DNA from: Anaerolineales bacterium
GTDB lineage: Bacteria > Chloroflexota > Anaerolineae > Anaerolineales > Villigracilaceae
Assembly (NCBI GenBank): GCA_016789305.1
Contig: JAEURJ010000023.1
Coordinates: 248,001 to 312,000 of the forward strand
DNA: 64,000 bases
Direction: 5' to 3'
Position 1 is the stretch's first letter. The number at the start of each line of letters is the position of its first letter. Below are positions 25,369 to 33,078 of this stretch, piece by piece. The notes beneath the pieces are model-generated. The model ran no database searches, had not been told where the DNA came from, and saw nothing but the letters and a program-made list of their open reading frames with translations. The position numbers and the translations under genes are program-made.

Positions 25369-26673
25369 TTATTCCGCGGCCAGGGCCACTTTCTCCACAA
25401 ATTGCGGATCGTGCGCCTTCTTTTGAAAGGCAGTTACGTCGATTCGATACAACATGATCGCAGCAATGAACAACATCAACGCTTCGAGACCAAACACGAC
25501 GAGATATCCGCTCAAGGCATTGCCCGTGAACTTTGTGGCGAGGTCCGCGATCACACCGGCCATGAGAAGGCCCACCAGTCGCGAAAGACCATTTGAAAAT
25601 CCCCATGCTCCAATATAAAGCCCCACCTTTTCAGGAACGGTCAGATCGAACATCAAAGAGAGGTTGGCAATCGTGGAGATGCCAGTGCCAAATCCCAACA
25701 GGGTGATGCCAACATAAAAAGCGGATTTGCTTGCAATCAACCCGCTGATCACGATGATCACAAATCCAAGCAATGCGCCGACGTTGCCAATTTGCGCCAC
25801 GTATTTCTTTTTTACGCGACCATCGAGAAAACCGGCAACAATAAATGCGATCAAAGTAAAGCTGTTCGTAATGGAAACAATGCGCGAGGTCTGTTCAACG
25901 GTCATACCGAAGGCTTGTGCGCCGAAGGGTTCGAGCAAAACATCCTGACTGAGGATGGCGGCAAGAAGCAGAAGCAAGTAAACAAAGAATATCTTTGCCA
26001 CCGGGTTTTCCGTGATGGCGGTTACCATCTCGCGGACAGTATATGTTTCAGATTTTGTATTTGAGGAGGAAGCGACGAAGCGCCGCTCCAATTTGATGAG
26101 GCCGAGCAGGCCCAAGGTCAGGGCGGAAGCGGCGACGATGATGAATGCACGCGAGAGAGTCGCAGGTTCATACGTCGGCACCATGCGGCTGAGCGAGATC
26201 CCCGTCGCGATCAAGCCGATCACCATGATCGTGAACATCGTCGCGATGGTCTTGCCGCGTTCCTTTTCACCGGAGAGTTCTGAGGCCAGCGAAAGATAGG
26301 AAACTGCGGAAAGGTTATATCCCATACCCCAGGCACCAAAGGCAAGTATGCCGACGATCACACCCAAGGTGACATTATTGCTCATCAGAATGGCGATCTG
26401 CGGCGAAACAGCAACGCCCACAACACAAAGGATCAGCCCGGCAAGGATATATGGCGAACGGCGAAAGCCCATCACGGGATGACGGTCTGAATACGAACCG
26501 ATGGCAACTTGAATCGGAGCCAATAAATACGGGCAGATCGCAAGTAACGTGAAAAGGGTTTTGGAAATGCCAAGCTCGTAGATCATGACGCGATTGAGCG
26601 TGCTGTTGATCGGCACGAGGGTCATGGCAACGGCTGTATGGATCAGCGCAAGTTGAAGACGTTTAATGAACAT
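25369..26673 (-). CDS. BCD family (PucC-like) major facilitator transporter
   Basis: 434 residues, twelve hydrophobic segments. The N-terminal TLNRVMIYELGISKTLFTLL followed by APIQVAIGSYSDRHPVMGFRRSPYI is the hallmark of the PucC/BCD family, whose best known members act in bacteriochlorophyll/light-harvesting assembly. No photosynthesis genes are nearby; the neighbours are heme and iron genes, so a tetrapyrrole-related transport role is plausible. Separated from the upstream HutX-like gene by a terminator. Confidence 0.85.
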   Translation of the reverse strand: MFIKRLQLALIHTAVAMTLVPINSTLNRVMIYELGISKTLFTLLAICPYLLAPIQVAIGSYSDRHPVMGFRRSPYILAGLILCVVGVAVSPQIAILMSNNVTLGVIVGILAFGAWGMGYNLSAVSYLSLASELSGEKERGKTIATMFTIMVIGLIATGISLSRMVPTYEPATLSRAFIIVAASALTLGLLGLIKLERRFVASSSNTKSETYTVREMVTAITENPVAKIFFVYLLLLLAAILSQDVLLEPFGAQAFGMTVEQTSRIVSITNSFTLIAFIVAGFLDGRVKKKYVAQIGNVGALLGFVIIVISGLIASKSAFYVGITLLGFGTGISTIANLSLMFDLTVPEKVGLYIGAWGFSNGLSRLVGLLMAGVIADLATKFTGNALSGYLVVFGLEALMLFIAAIMLYRIDVTAFQKKAHDPQFVEKVALAAE

Positions 26674-26686
26674 GGTTCCCTTTAAA

Positions 26687-26713
26687 AAATAGCAAGGGCG
26701 CTTGAAACGCCCT
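26687..26713 (-). terminator. Intrinsic terminator after the HutX-like gene
   Basis: On the minus strand AGGGCG, loop, CGCCCT, then TTGCTATTTTTT. Modest stem; it lies between the HutX-like gene and the PucC-like gene. Confidence 0.65.
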
Positions 26714-26798
26714 CACCTCTGATGTTCGAATTTTACTTTTTAGGGCAAAAAAGGCAATATAGATTTATGTAGAATTTTACTAGAGGTTTGTGAGCAAG

Positions 26799-27317
26799 TT
26801 AAGCCTTTGCAAAACGCGTGATCAGCCCGTTATACTTTTCCAAAATCTCGGGGGAGGGATCGTGTCCGCCAAAAGTGAGGAATACCTTGAAGGCAGCATT
26901 GCCGAGGCGATCAAAGAATTGGATGCTCAACGCTTCGCGTCCGTCGATGTGGCTGGGTTTGCGGAAGGCAAAGACAGAATCCAATTCCCAACCGCGAATG
27001 TGCATATCGAGCGACTTGGTTTGCACGTTGAAAAATCCGTCGGTGTTGCTGAATTTTCCAAATTCCCCAAAAGCTTCGAGCGTGGTGGCTCCGTTGGAGA
27101 CGATCACATGCACGTTGCCAAGTCCTTCAAACGAGCGGATGATTTCATCCCAACGGCCAGAATCCAACTCACGGGCAATATCGCCTTCGAGCGAGCGGAT
27201 GACCTCCACCTCGGGCACGCGCATCTTTCTTGCGATCATAATTGTCATCTGCTTTCGATCTAGATTGAACGCCGCCCGAATAGCTTCATGATTAACCACG
27301 GTGTCTGTTTGCAACAT
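26799..27317 (-). CDS. HutX/ChuX-family heme utilisation protein
   Basis: 172 residues. The C-terminal half reads MHIRGWELDSVFAFRKPSHIDGREALSIQFFDRLGNAAFKVFL, close to the HutX/HuvX core (histidine, then a VERP/FRKP turn, then a QFFDxxGxAMFKVF strand). Members bind heme in the cytoplasm and pass it on or degrade it. The gene follows FTR1 by 18 bases, so heme and ferric/ferrous iron handling are cotranscribed. Confidence 0.85.
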   Translation of the reverse strand: MLQTDTVVNHEAIRAAFNLDRKQMTIMIARKMRVPEVEVIRSLEGDIARELDSGRWDEIIRSFEGLGNVHVIVSNGATTLEAFGEFGKFSNTDGFFNVQTKSLDMHIRGWELDSVFAFRKPSHIDGREALSIQFFDRLGNAAFKVFLTFGGHDPSPEILEKYNGLITRFAKA

Positions 27318-27335
27318 TTTATATTCTCCAAATTT

Positions 27336-29672
27336 TTAGCTGTGCGCAACTTGCGATTTATTCGAAATATTTTTTAAACGGGCGTGGCGTAGTCCTTCCG
27401 CCAGGTAGTAACTGCCGACTACAAAAATAGCGGAAGCCAGCTGGAAGGCAAGCCCTTCCCATGTGGGATAGACACCGAACCAGGTACCCATCCAATAAGG
27501 AACATTCATCCCCTGCACCACATGGATCGGAAGCCAGCCTACTACTTGAAAAACATGCACTGTGCTGCCCACCATTTGCAATAATACAGAGCCGATCAAC
27601 ACACCGGTCACGATCAATATCTTCATATAGGGCAGTGCCTTTTGCAAACTAAAAACGATCATGCCAAACAGCACAACAGCCGCGAGGGATGCCAGCACGC
27701 CCAAAAGCACGGTCACGATCCCACCTTCCAAAACAAGCGCCTGCATGAACAGCACGATCTCGAATCCTTCACGATACACACTGGTAAAACCAAGTGTGAT
27801 CAACCCCACCCACAGGCCGGTTTCCTTGCTCAACAACCGGCGTTTTTGCGAATGGAAGTTTGCGATCCACCCGGTCCAATACGTGTTGTGGAAAAACCAA
27901 TTCATGATCAGAAGCAAAATGGCAATGGCAACCAGTGAAACCACCGCCTCCAATTTTTCGCCGTAGCGAGCCAGTGATCGAAGAAGTTCATGGGCGAGCA
28001 TCCAGGTAAAGGCAGTGGCAGCCAACGCGAGTCCCACACCCACCCACATGGGCTTTCGATATTTACGTTCCTCCGCCGATTTCAAGCTGCTCATCAACGA
28101 AGCAAGGATCACCACCGCCTCCAAGCCTTCGCGGAAGACGATAATGCCGGCATTGACTGCAATGGCCGCAGGGGCCGTATTCTTGCCGATCTCCTTTTGT
28201 GCCTGAGTCAGAGACCGATCCAATTCCGCGCGCGTGGCTTTGATCTCTGAATATGGTGCATTTTCTTTAATGAGATACGCCAATCCTTTATGTTCGCCCT
28301 GGCCATTCCAGAAGAGTTCTTCAAGGGTCAACTTTAATTGAGGGGCAAATACTACAAGCCTGGCTTCAGGCCCTGTCTCCATCATGGCGTACGCTTCGAG
28401 CCGCGCGGACTCAGCCAGTGCATAATCGTTTTGACGCACTGCATTTTCCATCTGGTCCAGCATGGATGCGATCACGTCGAAATCGCCGGCAGCGCTTCCC
28501 TTCTGCCATTCTTCCGGCATCGCGGCTTGAAGGATGGAGACGGCTTCCTCTGTTCCTTTGGTGATCTCATCCGCGGATGCAACTTCGCCGCCGGTGCTTG
28601 CAGAATCGAGCTGCTCACCCATCTTTTCAATAAGTTGGGCGGCTTGTTCGGTCTTTGCCGGGTCATATTGATTTAGCAAATCGCGCAGGTCATCAAAGGC
28701 GGCTTGTGCCGCTTCGTGAAAGGTCACCGCTTCCTGAATTTCAAGCGCCTTGGTTACCTTACCATCCGCAACGCCGCGTTCGTATTCAACGGGCACAAGA
28801 TTCAAATAGCGGATCAATTGCCCGGCGCGGCGGCTTTGTTCGGCCGGGGTAAGCGGCGCGGCGCGGAAACCATCCAACGCAGCACGAACGGAATCAAGCA
28901 ACGGCTGGATCCCAGCTCCTGAAACAGCAGCAGATTGCAGGTCCGAAAAGATGCGTTGGGTTTCATCCAATGAATCCACACCTCGTTGTTTCAGATAGGC
29001 AGGCGCAAGAATTTGAAAATACCCGGAAGCAAGCCCGGCCAGTTCGGCGCGGCGGATCGGAAAATCATTTTGGTCAGCCGATTCAAGATCGCGCAGGGCC
29101 TCATTCAAACGCGCTTGATACGTGTCAAAAAGATCAGCATGAAGGAATTGAAGGGCTTCTTCCGTGTTAATGGATTGTGCAGCAAGATTTTTAAGAGCGA
29201 GAGTCGCATCGGCATTCGGGCGTGAGAAACGCGTTGCCGTGCGATATTCGCGCACAGGCAGCCAGCTTTGTGCAAGGTCGGGTCGGTTATTTTGAATCGC
29301 ATGTTCAACGACGAGATAACTGCCATGCAGGATCGCCGTCCATGTTTGCGCACGAGCAAGCGCAAAGTCAGCTGCGGAATTATTTGTAATCGCGGCCTGC
29401 ATTTGTTCAAACCCTGCACGAATCGATTCGTCAACTTTTACATCCGCATCAACGATGGCCCTTTGGAATTCATCAGCATAGGCTGATCGTGCACGGTCGA
29501 ATTCCATCTGCGTGACGGATGGATCGGAAGCAAAACTCATCTGCGCCGTGAACAACGACGAGCGTATCTGCTCCGCAACCTGGGATGGCGGCAGCGCATC
29601 TGCGCGGACCTGATAACTGGTCAGCGAAAAAAGCAGGGTCAAAGCGAAAAGACATCTCAAAACATTTTTCAT
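27336..29672 (-). CDS. FTR1 family iron permease with long exported N-terminal domain
   Basis: 778 residues. A signal peptide (1-25, ending VRADA) is followed by about 470 residues of helical, soluble, Ala/Gln-rich sequence, then the seven-helix FTR1 permease from about 500. The two iron-translocating REXXE motifs are REGLEAVVIL and REGFEIVLF. Usual EfeU proteins are about 280 residues, so this fused form is the Chloroflexi/Gram-positive style with its own periplasmic-type domain. Cotranscribed with the imelysin lipoprotein before it and HutX after it. Confidence 0.93.
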   Translation of the reverse strand: MKNVLRCLFALTLLFSLTSYQVRADALPPSQVAEQIRSSLFTAQMSFASDPSVTQMEFDRARSAYADEFQRAIVDADVKVDESIRAGFEQMQAAITNNSAADFALARAQTWTAILHGSYLVVEHAIQNNRPDLAQSWLPVREYRTATRFSRPNADATLALKNLAAQSINTEEALQFLHADLFDTYQARLNEALRDLESADQNDFPIRRAELAGLASGYFQILAPAYLKQRGVDSLDETQRIFSDLQSAAVSGAGIQPLLDSVRAALDGFRAAPLTPAEQSRRAGQLIRYLNLVPVEYERGVADGKVTKALEIQEAVTFHEAAQAAFDDLRDLLNQYDPAKTEQAAQLIEKMGEQLDSASTGGEVASADEITKGTEEAVSILQAAMPEEWQKGSAAGDFDVIASMLDQMENAVRQNDYALAESARLEAYAMMETGPEARLVVFAPQLKLTLEELFWNGQGEHKGLAYLIKENAPYSEIKATRAELDRSLTQAQKEIGKNTAPAAIAVNAGIIVFREGLEAVVILASLMSSLKSAEERKYRKPMWVGVGLALAATAFTWMLAHELLRSLARYGEKLEAVVSLVAIAILLLIMNWFFHNTYWTGWIANFHSQKRRLLSKETGLWVGLITLGFTSVYREGFEIVLFMQALVLEGGIVTVLLGVLASLAAVVLFGMIVFSLQKALPYMKILIVTGVLIGSVLLQMVGSTVHVFQVVGWLPIHVVQGMNVPYWMGTWFGVYPTWEGLAFQLASAIFVVGSYYLAEGLRHARLKNISNKSQVAHS

Positions 29673-29697
29673 TTGGTTATCTCTCTTAACAGCATGG

Positions 29698-29720
29698 GAG
29701 GGCGGCGCAATGCCGCCCTC
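29698..29720. other. Hairpin between the imelysin gene and FTR1
   Basis: 9-bp arms GAGGGCGGC / GCCGCCCTC, loop GCAAT. No T-run on the coding strand, so probably an mRNA-stability or attenuation structure within the iron operon. Confidence 0.5.
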
Positions 29721-29742
29721 TGAAATTTAATATCAATGCTTT

Positions 29743-30828
29743 TTATTCTTCGATCGCAATGCCCAATGAAGCAGCTACCTGTGAGATCTGGCCCGCAATG
29801 GCTGTGGCGCGATTCTGCGCTTCGGCACCGAGCAGGTCGGCTTCTTCGGCGGTGAAGCGTTTGCCATCTTGTTCCTGCTTGTACACATCCGCAACAAAAT
29901 CCTTCAGGCCGCCGAGGTCATTCTCGATCTGCGTTGCCTGATCGGAATTCAACGTAACGATCAACGGCTTGACGCCTACGTACACCACCTGCAAGCTGGA
30001 AAGAATATCCTGAATATCGGCGAGGCGTGAGATCGCAACAAAATCACTTTGTGTGGAGGCGTCCCCGGCAACAAAGCGCGAGTTCTTCCATGATTCAAAA
30101 TATTCGTTCATCGTGGGCACCATCACCACCAGGGAAGTGAAGGCATCTGATTCAGTCGGGATCCATGCCTGAATCGCAGTATCCAAGTCAGAGACGTACT
30201 GATCGAAGAGATCCACTGCCCCTTTTAGGATATTGGCATCGGGAAGCGCTTCTCCAAAATCGACAGTGCCGTTTGCATCCAGGTCGGCTTCCATATTAGA
30301 GACCACATAGTCCGGATTGGTGCCCCACAACGTGGTTTCAAGCACGCCAAATAAATTACCGGGCTTGGGAAGGACGCGTCCATCGGGAAGGGTAATGTCA
30401 AATGGCACGGCATTCTCCGGGTCGTCCTCACCTGAACCGCCCGCATCGAGGATCACATCGTACTCGGCAAGGCTGGGTGTACCAGCCACAATCCCCTCCA
30501 TTTGTTCATATAAAGGGCTGGCCGCCAGCCACGCGGATTTTGCATCCAACAAAGCCTTGGACACCTCGGAAGAATGATCTGTCCACAGGGCGACATAATC
30601 AAAACCACTCGCCTGGGCTAATTCATAATATGTATCGCTGGCAGCTTTTAATTGGGTACTGCTGGATTTCAATTCACCGATCTTGCCGGTGAGGTATGTT
30701 TTGATGCCACCCAAATCCGCCTGGGATTTGACAGTTTCAGCAGCAGGGACGGAGGTGGCTGGGGCGCAGGCGCTGATGAGTACCATTAAAACTATGCTGA
30801 CAATAAAAAACCTTTGTGTACGAACCAT
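29743..30828 (-). CDS. Imelysin/EfeO-like iron-binding lipoprotein
   Basis: 361 residues. Signal peptide with lipobox LISAC (Cys21). The body matches the imelysin (peptidase M75) helical fold: YVALWTDHSSEVSKALLDAKSAW and GNLFGVLETTLWG near 155-170. In typical imelysins that second block reads GFHxxE; here the histidine is lost while Glu is kept, so metal binding may be altered. The EfeO role (delivering iron to FTR1) fits its position immediately upstream of FTR1. Confidence 0.85.
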   Translation of the reverse strand: MVRTQRFFIVSIVLMVLISACAPATSVPAAETVKSQADLGGIKTYLTGKIGELKSSSTQLKAASDTYYELAQASGFDYVALWTDHSSEVSKALLDAKSAWLAASPLYEQMEGIVAGTPSLAEYDVILDAGGSGEDDPENAVPFDITLPDGRVLPKPGNLFGVLETTLWGTNPDYVVSNMEADLDANGTVDFGEALPDANILKGAVDLFDQYVSDLDTAIQAWIPTESDAFTSLVVMVPTMNEYFESWKNSRFVAGDASTQSDFVAISRLADIQDILSSLQVVYVGVKPLIVTLNSDQATQIENDLGGLKDFVADVYKQEQDGKRFTAEEADLLGAEAQNRATAIAGQISQVAASLGIAIEE

Positions 30829-30907
30829 TGCGGTTCTCCTTGAAATGATGATGTTTTTGCCTAAATCGACAAATAAGACAGACTTACTCTGCCTTGAATG
30901 GGTGTAG

Positions 30908-30913
30908 TATAAT
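30908..30913 (+). promoter_or_regulatory. Possible -10 box of dtxR
   Basis: Perfect TATAAT in the intergenic region between the divergent iron operon and the DtxR gene. It is upstream of the palindrome at 30970-30989. No convincing -35 was identified. Confidence 0.35.
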
Positions 30914-30969
30914 TTTCACAAACGCAATAATCTAGATATTTGTTATAAAATTTAGTTATATCCCACTGC

Positions 30970-30989
30970 AATCAGGTTTCAACCTGATT
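30970..30989. promoter_or_regulatory. Candidate DtxR/IdeR-type operator
   Basis: 20-bp palindrome AATCAGGTTTCAACCTGATT, nine-base arms with a 2-base centre, in front of a DtxR gene. The half-site AGGTT/AACCT matches the core of known iron boxes (AGGTTAG...CTAACCT). Autoregulation is inferred from position. Confidence 0.6.
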
Positions 30990-31017
30990 GATATTTTTGG
31001 AGTTTGCAAGAGCACTT

Positions 31018-31716
31018 ATGACCGTCAGCCCCGCCATGCGCCGCTATGCCGCAGAAATTTACCGCCTGCAGGAAGATAACGAACAGGTCTCCCTATCCCT
31101 TTTAAGTTCCCATGTGGAAGCCTCCAACCAGGCGATTTCCACGATGGTCAAGCGCCTCAACAAAAACGGATACCTGATCCACGAACCCTATCGTGGGGTG
31201 CGTCTGACGCCTGAGGGCGAAAAGATCGCCATGCCCTCCCTGCGTCGCCACCGCCTGACGGAAGTGTTCCTCGTCAAAGTGATGAAATATGACTGGGCCT
31301 CTGCGCACGTATTGTCCGATACATTTGAGCGCGGTGTTAATGATGAATTGGAAGACCGCATGGACGAGCTTGCCGGCAAGCCCACGCGCTGCCCGCACGG
31401 AGAGCCGATTCCCTCTAAAGACGGAGTCATGCCTCAGGTCAAGGATGAACCGCTGGTAAATGTCCCCTCCGGCTCAGACTGTGTCGTCAGCCGTGTCCGT
31501 ACGCATAATATGGAAAAGCTTCACTACATCGCCGAGCTGGGACTCGTCCCTGGCGTTCCATTTCACCTTCTGAGCTGTGCCCCATTCAAAGGGCCATTGC
31601 GGTTGCAGATGAGGCCTCAGGATCATGTGATCGGGTATGAATTAGCCGGTTCGCTTTGGGTGGAAGTGAAAAAACAAGGCGAAGGCAACAAGCCTCCCCC
31701 CCAAAAAGGCAACTGA
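31018..31716 (+). CDS. DtxR/MntR-type metal-dependent regulator with FeoA domain
   Basis: 232 residues from ATG 31018. HTH near 20-55 (SHVEASNQAISTMVKRLNKNGYLIHEPYRGVRLTPEGEKIA), the dimerisation and metal-binding region HRLTEVFLVKVMKYDWASAHVLSDTFERGV (the usual HxxxE ligand pattern is shifted: His/Glu in RRHRLTEVFL), CPHGEPIP, and a C-terminal FeoA/SH3 domain from about 150. Iron or manganese would act as corepressor. Divergent from the imelysin-FTR1-HutX operon, which is its probable target. Confidence 0.9.
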   Translation: MTVSPAMRRYAAEIYRLQEDNEQVSLSLLSSHVEASNQAISTMVKRLNKNGYLIHEPYRGVRLTPEGEKIAMPSLRRHRLTEVFLVKVMKYDWASAHVLSDTFERGVNDELEDRMDELAGKPTRCPHGEPIPSKDGVMPQVKDEPLVNVPSGSDCVVSRVRTHNMEKLHYIAELGLVPGVPFHLLSCAPFKGPLRLQMRPQDHVIGYELAGSLWVEVKKQGEGNKPPPQKGN

Positions 31717-31735
31717 TTGGTCTCTGCAAACCAAA

Positions 31736-31769
31736 AAAACCGCACAATTCAATTGAATTGTGCGGTTTT
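31736..31769. terminator. Perfect 34-bp palindrome after dtxR
   Basis: 17-bp arms AAAACCGCACAATTCAA and complement with no loop, T-run at the right end. Functions as the dtxR terminator; its symmetry makes it possibly bidirectional. Confidence 0.7.
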
Positions 31770-31792
31770 ACTGCGCATCGCCTTTCAATTCA

Positions 31793-31835
31793 TTGACGCA
31801 GCCCAAGTTGATATGCTAAACTGAAAGTGCTTTCA
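31793..31835 (+). promoter_or_regulatory. lacI-family gene promoter with operator
   Basis: -35 TTGACG (31793-31798), 18-bp spacer, -10 TAAACT (31817-31822). The operator TGAAAGTGCTTTCA, a LacI/GalR palindrome, is at 31822-31835, overlapping the expected start of transcription. That points to autorepression. Confidence 0.7.
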
Positions 31836-31843
31836 GCACAAAT

Positions 31844-32854
31844 ATGCCTCCTGTAAAAAAGTCTCCCACGATCTATGATGTTGCCCAAATGTCCGGCGTG
31901 AGTATCTCGACGATCTCACGGGTATTGAACGCTCCCGACAAGGTTAATTCGGAAACACAAAAACGTGTGATGGAAGCCATTGACCGTTTGGGATTTGTCC
32001 CCAAGGCGGAAGCGCGGGCCCGCGCCATGCAGCATACGGGCCGCATCGGTGTGATCACTCCATTCTTCACCGCACCCTCCTTCGTTCAACGCTTACGCGG
32101 TGTGGCAGCCGTTTTATCAAAATCGAATTATGAGCTGGTCATCTACCCGGTCGATTCGATGGAACACCTGCAGGGATATATTTCCTCCATTCCTTTGATG
32201 CGAAATATCGACGGATTGATCATCATGTCGCTGGCGATCAGCGACCAGGATGCACAGCGATTGACTGATAATGCCATGGGAGCGGCATTGATCGAATATC
32301 AGCACCCCCAATTAAATAGCATCGTGATCAACGATTTCAATGGTGGCGCACTGGTGGCAGAATATTTGATTCGAAAAGGCCATCGGAACCTTGGATTTTT
32401 AGGGGACATCGAACCGCCTGAAAAAATGGCCATTCATCCCGTGAAATCCCGCCTCATGGGATTTGAAAAGAAATTGAATGACGCCGGAATATCATTGCCC
32501 AAATCAAATATTCGTTCCGCTCCCTACGTACAGGACGAATCCAGACAGGCGGCTCGTGAACTATTAAGCCTGCCGAACCCGCCCAGTGCCATTTTTGCGG
32601 CTTCAGATGTTCAGGCATTGGGCGTCATGAAAGTTGCGCGCCAATTAAATATAAAAGTACCGGACGATCTGGCCGTGGTTGGCTTCGATGATATCGATGT
32701 TGCCGAGCATGTGGACCTGACCACCATTCGACAACATCTGGATGAATCCGGCAGGCTGGCTGCAGAAATTTTGTTGACTCGCATTGGGGGAACAGAGCGC
32801 CCTTTGCAACACATCAACCTCCCATTGGACTTGATCGAACGTTCAACGGCGTAA
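31844..32854 (+). CDS. LacI family transcriptional regulator
   Basis: 336 residues. N-terminal HTH TIYDVAQMSGVSISTISRVLNAPDKVNSETQKRVMEAIDRLGF (about 8-50) with hinge. The periplasmic-binding-protein-like sugar domain follows (RIGVITPFF, VVGFDDIDVAEHVDLTTIRQ). ATG 31844 has no SD, and the predicted transcript start is about 15 bases upstream. It has operators at its own promoter and at the ABC operon promoter (32932-32959), so it is the repressor of the sugar-uptake locus, presumably released by a sucrose- or maltose-like inducer. Confidence 0.94.
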   Translation: MPPVKKSPTIYDVAQMSGVSISTISRVLNAPDKVNSETQKRVMEAIDRLGFVPKAEARARAMQHTGRIGVITPFFTAPSFVQRLRGVAAVLSKSNYELVIYPVDSMEHLQGYISSIPLMRNIDGLIIMSLAISDQDAQRLTDNAMGAALIEYQHPQLNSIVINDFNGGALVAEYLIRKGHRNLGFLGDIEPPEKMAIHPVKSRLMGFEKKLNDAGISLPKSNIRSAPYVQDESRQAARELLSLPNPPSAIFAASDVQALGVMKVARQLNIKVPDDLAVVGFDDIDVAEHVDLTTIRQHLDESGRLAAEILLTRIGGTERPLQHINLPLDLIERSTA

Positions 32855-32896
32855 TCCACTGATCTAAAATTTCACCCAAAAAGATTAATAAAGTTA

Positions 32897-32959
32897 TTGA
32901 CTTTTTTTGCGGATATGCTATACTGTTTTTATGAAAGTGCTTTCATGGAAACGCTTTCA
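32897..32959 (+). promoter_or_regulatory. Promoter and two tandem LacI operators of the ABC operon
   Basis: -35 TTGACT (32897-32902), 16-bp spacer, -10 TATACT (32919-32924). Immediately downstream are two abutting operator palindromes: TGAAAGTGCTTTCA (32932-32945) and TGGAAACGCTTTCA (32946-32959). The first is identical to the operator in front of the lacI-family gene. Confidence 0.8.
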
Positions 32960-33078
32960 TGAACTACGCTTTTTGTGCGTTCCTGGACTTCTATTTTGTA
33001 AGGAGGTGCCCTTCCACAAAATCGAAAAACTCCCCCATTACCCTATTTTCCAATTTAATTTTCATTAAGGAGAGAAGA

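Noticed and set aside
25369..26673. PucC-like gene as evidence for photosynthesis
   Set aside because: No reaction-centre or bacteriochlorophyll genes in the window; BCD family members occur in non-phototrophs.
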